A stretch of DNA of 64,000 nucleotides from Nakamurella alba (GTDB lineage Bacteria > Actinomycetota > Actinomycetes > Mycobacteriales > Nakamurellaceae). The notes beneath the pieces are model-generated. The model was not told the DNA's origin. It made no database searches and worked only from the letters and a program-made list of their open reading frames with translations. Position numbers and translations under genes: made by a program. Shown here one piece after another: positions 59,175 through 64,000 of the stretch (positions are counted from its first letter, which is position 1; the number at the start of each line of letters is the position of its first letter). Location of the stretch: positions 248,001 through 312,000 of the forward strand of contig NZ_WLYK01000001.1 in the NCBI RefSeq assembly GCF_009707545.1. Direction: 5' to 3'.

Positions 59175-60059
59175 TCAGCCGAGGAGATTGTCGACGTCGA
59201 GATCGGCCAGCTGCCCCGGGTCCGCCAGCACGTCGAGGCGGACGATCCGGTCGCCGTCGAATCCGAAGGCCATGATCGAGACGACTCGGCCACCGAAAGA
59301 CGCTGCCACACCAGGTCTCCCGCCGATCAGGATCGGCGTGGAGTGGGCGGCGAGGCGGGCCGACAGCAACGCCTGGGCGGCGATGTCCTGCACGCCCTCC
59401 AGGGTCTGCTGCTGGGTGCCGAGATCAGCATGTAGCACGGCGTTCTCGGCGAGCAGTGCCAGCAACGCACCGAGATCGCCGCTCTGCACGGCCCGTAACC
59501 AGGCATCGACGAGCCGGCGGGCCCGCCGATGATCCGGGACGACCGGTGCCGATGCCTCGCGGAGCCGCCGTCGGCCGCGGGAGGCCAGCTGGCGGGCGGC
59601 CGCCGGAGTACGGCCGATCGACGTTGCGATCTCCTCGAAGGGGAGACCGAAGACGTCGTGCAGGACGAAGGCGAGACGCTCGGTGGGCCCGAGGGTCTCC
59701 AGCACCATGAGCAGTGCGACGCCCACCCGATCGGCGCCGGCCACCAGATCGGCCGGATCGGGCGCCGTGCCGAGCAGGTCGTCCGGACCGGGATCGTCCG
59801 GCCACGGTGCGACCTGCCAGGACATCTGCCGGGTGCGTCGGGGCGAGCGCAGCTGGTCCAGGCACAGCCGGGAGACCACCGTTGTCAACCAGGCATCCAG
59901 GTTCCCGATCGTCGACGGGTCGGCCCGTTCCAGGCGCAGCCAGGCGTCCTGCACCACGTCGTCGGCGTCCGCGGTCGATCCGAGCAGGCTCGCGGCGGCG
60001 GCCCGCAGGCGGGGACGCGCCGCCTCGAAACGGCGCGCCCAGCCGACCGGACTGTCCAC
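59175..60059 (-). CDS. ECF41-type RNA polymerase sigma factor
   Basis: 294 aa from the GTG at 60059 behind GAGAGGAG. Sigma2 (ASLLGSTADADDVVQDAWLRLE) and sigma4 (LGPTERLAFVLHDVFGLPFEEIATSIGRTPAAARQLASRGRRRLR) are followed by a SnoaL-like C-terminal domain of about 100 residues. That domain ends LDVLADPGQLADLDVDNLLG, where ADPGQL matches the NPDKL-type motif of ECF41. In this group the extension replaces an anti-sigma factor. It is divergent from an epimerase, the known genomic partner type. Confidence 0.9.
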   Translation of the reverse strand: MDSPVGWARRFEAARPRLRAAAASLLGSTADADDVVQDAWLRLERADPSTIGNLDAWLTTVVSRLCLDQLRSPRRTRQMSWQVAPWPDDPGPDDLLGTAPDPADLVAGADRVGVALLMVLETLGPTERLAFVLHDVFGLPFEEIATSIGRTPAAARQLASRGRRRLREASAPVVPDHRRARRLVDAWLRAVQSGDLGALLALLAENAVLHADLGTQQQTLEGVQDIAAQALLSARLAAHSTPILIGGRPGVAASFGGRVVSIMAFGFDGDRIVRLDVLADPGQLADLDVDNLLG

Positions 60060-60071
60060 GTCAACTCCTCT

Positions 60072-60098
60072 CGTCACATCGATGCGCCCTCGCCCGTC
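60072..60098 (+). promoter_or_regulatory. ECF41-type promoter for epimerase gene
   Basis: CGTCACA (60072-60078), 16-bp spacer, CGTC (60095-60098); the known ECF41 promoter is TGTCACA plus CGTC. The start codon lies 45 bp downstream. Confidence 0.75.
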
Positions 60099-60106
60099 AT
60101 CATCCC

Positions 60107-60133
60107 GACGGATCTCGCCGTCCGGATGTGACA
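60107..60133 (-). promoter_or_regulatory. ECF41-type autoregulatory promoter
   Basis: On the minus strand, TGTCACA (60133-60127), a 16-bp spacer and CGTC (60110-60107) match the ECF41 consensus exactly. It drives the sigma factor gene itself, whose start is 47 bp downstream. Spacing is the same as in the opposing promoter. Confidence 0.8.
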
Positions 60134-60143
60134 GGAGCACACA

Positions 60144-60911
60144 ATGGATTCCACCGTCCTCGTGACCGGAGGCACCGGCACCATCGGCCGCCGTGTCGTC
60201 CGGCTGCTCGCCCCGACCCGCTCGCTCCGCATCCTCTCGAGGCACCCCGGTGATCCGGCGCCCGGCATCGAGCAGGTCCGCGGCGACGTGGTCAAGGGCA
60301 CTGGCCTGGCAGAGTCGATGGGCGGCATCGACACGGTGCTGCACCTGGCCGGCGGCGCCCGTGGTGACGACGTGGCGGCCCGGCGGCTGGTGGGCGCTGC
60401 CCGGGAGGCGGGCGTCCGCCACCTGGTGCTGATCTCGGTCATCGGGGCGGACCGGATGCCCATCGGGTACTTCCGCCGGAAGGCGTTGGCGGAGCACGAA
60501 CTTGTCGGGTCCGGGGTGCCGTGGACGATCCTGCGGTCCGCGCAGCTGCACGATTTCGTGCTGCCGGTCGCCCGCACCCTGTCGACGCTGCGCCTCGCCC
60601 CGCGCGGGTTGCGGTTCGAACCGGTGGACGTCGACGAGGTGGCCGGACGGCTGGCCGAGCTGACCCTCGGTGCGCCCGCCGGGCGGGTGCCGGACCTGGC
60701 CGGTCCTGAGGTTCTCGACGCGGCCGGCCTGGTCCGGACCTACAACGAGGTGCTCGGCCGACCGGGACGCCGGGTGCACGGGATCGGCCTGCCCGGTGCG
60801 GCCGGCCGTGCGTACCGGGCCGGCGACAATCTCACCGAGGTCGCGGCTCCTCGCGGTCGTGGCACCTGGCGTTCGTTCCTGGAAGCCATGGCGCTCGCAC
60901 GGGCGGCCTGA
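60144..60911 (+). CDS. NmrA-like NAD(P)-binding epimerase/oxidoreductase
   Basis: 255 aa. The N-terminal nucleotide-binding motif is LVTGGTGTIGRRVVRLL (GxxGxxG), then LHLAGGARGD and VLISVIGADRMPIGYFRRKALAEHELVGSG, where the Tyr/Lys of extended SDRs appear as YFRRK. It is an atypical SDR of the NmrA/SDR_a5 group. ECF41 sigma factors are commonly paired with such oxidoreductases or epimerases, whose substrates remain unknown. GGAG is 9 bp before the ATG. Confidence 0.88.
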   Translation: MDSTVLVTGGTGTIGRRVVRLLAPTRSLRILSRHPGDPAPGIEQVRGDVVKGTGLAESMGGIDTVLHLAGGARGDDVAARRLVGAAREAGVRHLVLISVIGADRMPIGYFRRKALAEHELVGSGVPWTILRSAQLHDFVLPVARTLSTLRLAPRGLRFEPVDVDEVAGRLAELTLGAPAGRVPDLAGPEVLDAAGLVRTYNEVLGRPGRRVHGIGLPGAAGRAYRAGDNLTEVAAPRGRGTWRSFLEAMALARAA

Positions 60912-61008
60912 TCTCCGGATCCGGGTGCGGCCCGACCGGTGCGGACTGATCCCGTTCACCAGGCAGGTATGCAGATCGTCGCCGTCGTGCGTTGTCCAGG
61001 ATGTGGGG

Positions 61009-61539
61009 ATGCCGGACGAGCCGATGAGCTTCGAGCAGTACGCGCGGGCGCGGCTGCCGGTGCTGGTCGGCATCGCCCGGGGCATCTGCCGGGACCGTGA
61101 CCTCGCGCAGGACGTCCTGCAGGAGGTACTGCTCCGGGCGCACCGGCGGTGGCCGTCGATCGGGCCGATGGACGGCCGGGACGCCTACGTGCGGCGGATG
61201 CTCGTCAACGAGCTCATCTCCTGGCGGCGCCGCTGGGGCAGGTCGGTGCCGAGCCCCGCCGAACTGCTCGACGAGGTGACACCCGACAGCAGCGAACGGT
61301 TCGCGCTGCGCGAGGAGCTGCTGGCGGAGGTCCGGCGGTTGCCGGTGAAGCAGCGAGCCGTGATCGTCCTGCGTTACTTCCTCGACCTGTCCGACGACGA
61401 GATCGCCGCTGACCTGGGATGTTCGCGCGGGACGGTGCGGGTGCACGCCTCCCGGGCGCTGCGCACGCTGCGGATCCGCAGGACCGGCGACAGCGCAGGG
61501 ATTTCCGACCCGACCATCGACGAGGAGGTGACCGGATGA
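61009..61539 (+). CDS. ECF sigma factor (SigE-like family)
   Basis: 176 aa from ATG 61009. Sigma2: FEQYARARLPVLVGIARGICRDRDLAQDVLQEVLLRAHRRW. Sigma4: LPVKQRAVIVLRYFLDLSDDEIAADLGCSRGTVRVHASRALRTLR. The short inter-domain linker and FEQYARAR start fit the SigE-family ECFs of Actinobacteria. No C-terminal extension. It overlaps the next membrane-protein gene by 4 bp, which may be its anti-sigma partner. Confidence 0.9.
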   Translation: MPDEPMSFEQYARARLPVLVGIARGICRDRDLAQDVLQEVLLRAHRRWPSIGPMDGRDAYVRRMLVNELISWRRRWGRSVPSPAELLDEVTPDSSERFALREELLAEVRRLPVKQRAVIVLRYFLDLSDDEIAADLGCSRGTVRVHASRALRTLRIRRTGDSAGISDPTIDEEVTG

Positions 61540-62738
61540 GCCGCACCGAGCAGGATCTGCGGGAGGCGCTGCGGATGCCGGATCCGGAGCTGCAGGCTCG
61601 GCTCTCGGATTTCGTCGGGATGCTGGGGGTCGACCACCGAGTGCATCGGCGCCGTAGGCACTTCCCGGCACTGGTCGCAGCCGCCGTGGTGGTGCTGCTC
61701 GCCGGGGTGGTGGTGGCGCTGGGACTGCGGTCGCCGATCGACGGACAGCCCGCCCCGGCAGTCCCACCGGTGGGCTCGACCTCGGCGACCGGATCGGTGC
61801 CGACGTCGACCACCGGCGGCTCGTCGTCATCCCAGGAGTCGCAGCAGTCGTCGGCAGCCGAGGACCGTTGCACCATCGGGCTTCCCGGTGGTGCGGTGCC
61901 CTCCGGTCCGGCGCTGGAGGCGGCGACCCTGGTCGGATTCCGGCACGGTTCGGCGTTCAGCACCCGGCGGATCTCCTGGTCGGGACAGTCCGAACACCTG
62001 ATGGTGCTGTCCGGCGGGAAGGTCACGGCCGTCGCGATCGCGGTGTTCGCAGCGGGGGTCACTCCACGTGGCTACCGCCCGGAGCGACAGGTGCTGCCCG
62101 ACAACCCCTCTCTGGCCCAGGGGGAGTGGGGCGTCGTCGGCCCCGCCGGATCGGCGACCGAGGAGGGCCACGCCACGCAGAACGTCTTCCTGGACGCGCC
62201 GGACGGCAGCACGGTGGTGGTGTCGCCGCCGAGTGACAGTGCGGTCTCCCGGGCCAGGGCAGCAGCCGTGGTGCAGGATCTGCTGCTGGGCCGGTCACGG
62301 ACCAGCCCGGTGCCGTTCGACCTCGTCCCGGCGGACGGCGCCAGGATGGTGTCCGTCTTCGGCTCGGACGTCCCGAGGGCAGATCCCGACGGGAACCTGT
62401 GGATCGACGTCCAGGCCGGGGTGTCGATCGACGGGGCGGACCCGGTGTCGGTGATGATCAGCGGCCCGATCCTGCACTCCTGGGACGGACAACCCATCGA
62501 TCGCACCGGGCTCGCCGAGGCCCGGGGCGATCGCGCGGTCACGATCGACGGCGCGCAGTGGTACTTCAACCAGGACTTCTGCGAACTCTCCCGCGCGGAA
62601 CCGGATTCCTTGGTCCTCATCCACGGCGGCCAGGACGACTCCTTGCCGGATCTGGTGGCAGCGGCCGAGCGGGTCGTGGTGGCCGACGATCTCGCCGACG
62701 TGGCCACCTGGACCGACCCTCGCACTCTCACCGGCTGA
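61536..62738 (+). CDS. Membrane-anchored protein, putative anti-sigma partner
   Basis: 400 aa; ATG overlaps the sigma gene stop. A short cytosolic segment (MSRTEQDLREALRMPDPELQARLSDFVGMLGVDHRVHRRRRH) precedes one membrane span ALVAAAVVVLLAGVVVALGL. A Ser/Thr/Gly linker and a large extracytoplasmic domain (about 105-400, one Cys near each end) follow. Layout and coupling suit an anti-sigma factor or sensor, but no zinc-binding HxxxCxxC motif is seen and the outer domain is unrecognised. It could also be a sigma-dependent surface protein. Confidence 0.7.
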   Translation: MSRTEQDLREALRMPDPELQARLSDFVGMLGVDHRVHRRRRHFPALVAAAVVVLLAGVVVALGLRSPIDGQPAPAVPPVGSTSATGSVPTSTTGGSSSSQESQQSSAAEDRCTIGLPGGAVPSGPALEAATLVGFRHGSAFSTRRISWSGQSEHLMVLSGGKVTAVAIAVFAAGVTPRGYRPERQVLPDNPSLAQGEWGVVGPAGSATEEGHATQNVFLDAPDGSTVVVSPPSDSAVSRARAAAVVQDLLLGRSRTSPVPFDLVPADGARMVSVFGSDVPRADPDGNLWIDVQAGVSIDGADPVSVMISGPILHSWDGQPIDRTGLAEARGDRAVTIDGAQWYFNQDFCELSRAEPDSLVLIHGGQDDSLPDLVAAAERVVVADDLADVATWTDPRTLTG

Positions 62739-62882
62739 CACCGCACCGGAGTTCACCGAGGCCTGGTCGGTCCGGCGTCGTGATGATCACGACCGACGCG
62801 GCCGGGGCACCGACCTCACCTGTCGCAGACCCGGCACACCGGAGAATGAGGGTCCACCGCGGCGCGCTGCCGTGGTGACGGG

Positions 62883-62896
62883 GCAGCGCGCTGCCA
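62883..62896. terminator. Palindrome downstream of the membrane-protein gene
   Basis: GGCAGCGCGCTGCC, 14 bp and fully self-complementary, in the 258-bp gap after 62738. A GCGCGCTGCC copy also precedes it. It may be a terminator. The gap also holds a 25-codon frame (62923-63000) whose stop overlaps the next ATG by 4 bp; I cannot tell whether it is a real coupled leader peptide. Confidence 0.4.
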
Positions 62897-62996
62897 CTGC
62901 GATCGGACGGAGCAGCACCACCATGGCCGACACATCCGCCGGCGGGGCGTCTCCCGCCGGGACCCTGCGTGCGCCCCGGCGAGACGGGTCGGATCG

Positions 62997-63623
62997 ATGA
63001 CCGCCGCCGCTGGACAGGACCGGGGTGAGGACCTGGCCGACGACCTGGACCACGAACAGTACGACGACGAGAATGTCGGCGGAGGCATCGGTCTCGCAGC
63101 GTGGCAACTCATCGGCGGGGCGATCGGGCTGCTCGCCGCATTGGTGCTGACGGTCGAGAAGATCGCCACCCTGCGGGATCCGAACTACGTCCCCAGTTGC
63201 TCGATCGACGAGGTGCTGTCCTGCGGGTCGATCATGTCGAGCGACCAGGCGGAGCTGCTCGGGTTCCCCAACCCGCTGCTCGGGTTGATCGGCTTCCCGA
63301 TGGTGATGATGGTCGGTGCTGCCGCACTCGCCGGGTTCTACCCGCCGCGCTGGTACCGGTGGGCCGTGCTGGCCGGCATGTCGGTGGCCTTGGTGTTCGT
63401 GCACTGGCTGATCTGGGTCAGCCTCTACGAGGTCGGTGCGCTGTGCCCGTACTGCATGGTGGTGTGGGCCGTCATGGCGCCGCTGTGGTGGTACACGCTG
63501 CTGGACACCGTGGACCTGCCCCGGCTGCGCCGGTTCCATGCACCGGTCCTCATCGCCTGGTACCTGGTGGTCGCCGCCCTGGTCTTCTTCCGCTTCCAGG
63601 AGCACTGGACCTCACTGTTCTGA
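62997..63623 (+). CDS. Vitamin K epoxide reductase family protein
   Basis: 208 aa with four to five membrane spans after an acidic cytosolic N terminus. VKOR motifs: the loop cysteines in SCSIDEVLSCGSIMSS, and the catalytic CPYC in ALCPYCMVVWAVMAPLWWYT. It reoxidises a DsbA-like thiol oxidase using quinone, supporting disulphide formation in secreted proteins. Such proteins here include the Cys-rich surface protein and binding lipoproteins. Position downstream of the ECF pair does not prove co-regulation. Confidence 0.9.
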   Translation: MTAAAGQDRGEDLADDLDHEQYDDENVGGGIGLAAWQLIGGAIGLLAALVLTVEKIATLRDPNYVPSCSIDEVLSCGSIMSSDQAELLGFPNPLLGLIGFPMVMMVGAAALAGFYPPRWYRWAVLAGMSVALVFVHWLIWVSLYEVGALCPYCMVVWAVMAPLWWYTLLDTVDLPRLRRFHAPVLIAWYLVVAALVFFRFQEHWTSLF

Positions 63624-63674
63624 CCCGCCTCGTCCGCCCGGGAACCTGTCGGTGACGGGTCCTACCATCGGCCC

Positions 63675-64000
63675 ATGGACATCTCGACACGACTGGCCCG
63701 GGCACAGCGGCTCGGCAAATTGCATGCCACCCGGAAGCCGCTGGTGCTGCCGACGGTGTGGGACGTCTGGTCGGCCCGGACCGCCGTCGCCGCCGGGTTC
63801 GAGGCGTTGACGATCGGCAGCCATCCGCTGGCCGATTCGCGCGGCGCCGAGGATCACGAGGGGCAGACCTTCGCCGAGGTGATCTCCGCCGTCGGGCCGA
63901 TCATCGACGCGGTCGACGTGCCGGTCTCGGTGGACCTCGAGTCCGGCTACGGCCAGACGCCGGCCGACCTGATCGCCGGGTTGCTGGAGGCCGGTGGTGT
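63675..64000 (+). CDS. PEP mutase/isocitrate lyase family protein (3' end outside window)
   Basis: The first 108 residues only. LVLPTVWDVWSARTAVAAGFEALTIGSHPLADSRGAEDHEG and VPVSVDLESGYGQTPADL match the ICL/PEPM superfamily (2-methylisocitrate lyase or phosphonomutase-like), with the Mg-binding DLESGYG (usual D-x-E/D-x-GYG) intact. TACCAT (63663-63668) ends 6 bp before the ATG, so the mRNA may be leaderless. The catalytic KKCGH-type loop of lyases lies beyond the window. Confidence 0.85.
   Translation, partial: MDISTRLARAQRLGKLHATRKPLVLPTVWDVWSARTAVAAGFEALTIGSHPLADSRGAEDHEGQTFAEVISAVGPIIDAVDVPVSVDLESGYGQTPADLIAGLLEAGG

Overview
The window is GC-rich throughout (about 68-70 percent by eye), densely coded, with many GTG starts and 4-bp ATGA/GTGA overlaps. 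Together with an actinobacterial Glp/GLPR division locus, LAxTG-type surface proteins, BioYMN, an F420-type LLM oxidoreductase, Arr and ECF41, this points to a high-GC actinomycete. I would guess a Nakamurella/Frankia-grade lineage, but no marker here fixes the genus.

Region A (1-30.5 kb) is a large catabolic cluster. A first operon (22-6868) couples an aminoglycoside-phosphotransferase-like kinase to an acyl-CoA dehydrogenase and then to a complete 2-oxoacid dehydrogenase complex (E1 alpha, E1 beta, E2, E3). It is followed by a Baeyer-Villiger-type flavin monooxygenase, a cyclase/formamidase-like metal hydrolase, an FMN 2-hydroxyacid dehydrogenase and an SDR. Next come a ribose-type ABC importer plus SDR (12.0-16.8 kb), a leftward set (FAD-linked oxidase, SDR, LLM oxidoreductase; 17.1-20.3 kb), and a sulfonate/nitrate-type ABC importer with Zn-alcohol dehydrogenases, a YciI-like protein and a LysR regulator (20.7-27.1 kb). 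It closes with a two-component flavin monooxygenase set (LLM oxygenase, a second binding protein, flavin reductase; 27.6-30.5 kb). Two promoters carry a near-identical AT-rich element (ATATTTCGCA type) just downstream of the -10 box, a third carries a close variant, and a fourth copy lies on the other strand. This suggests one regulator controls the region. My reading is a pathway from a cyclic or branched ketone or hydroxyacid to CoA thioesters, with the kinase/ACAD pair acting like LvaA/LvaC or a split ACAD10/11.

Region B (30.5-35.6 kb) holds a long inverted repeat, tRNA-Arg(CCT), an LSATG-anchored surface protein, a HAD phosphatase, a macrodomain protein, a lactonase and a 78-bp tandem repeat. 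Region C (35.6-48.3 kb) is core: biotin uptake bioYMN, Mog/MoaB, MscL, an SAF-domain protein, an FmdB/Ruc zinc-ribbon protein under a perfect CIRCE element, 5-FTHF cyclo-ligase, then Glp, a RimJ-like acetyltransferase, a GLPR-like membrane protein and a ComB-like phosphatase. Its order resembles Mycobacterium tuberculosis Rv0984-Rv0996. It ends with tRNA-Ala(CGC).

Region D (48.3-64 kb) is mixed: an Arr rifampin ADP-ribosyltransferase, a frameshifted serine-hydrolase lipoprotein, a large LAATG-anchored repeat protein, HxlR/DoxX, a divergent pair of M23 lipoproteins sharing a palindrome, a Crp/Fnr regulator, a VOC protein, a DUF1761-like/YafY divergent pair with a clear operator, and an ECF41 sigma factor divergent from an NmrA-like epimerase with matching ECF41 promoters on both strands. 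A second ECF sigma with a membrane partner, a VKOR protein and the start of a PEP-mutase/isocitrate-lyase family gene complete it. No insertion sequence, integrase, CRISPR array, rRNA or riboswitch was recognised.
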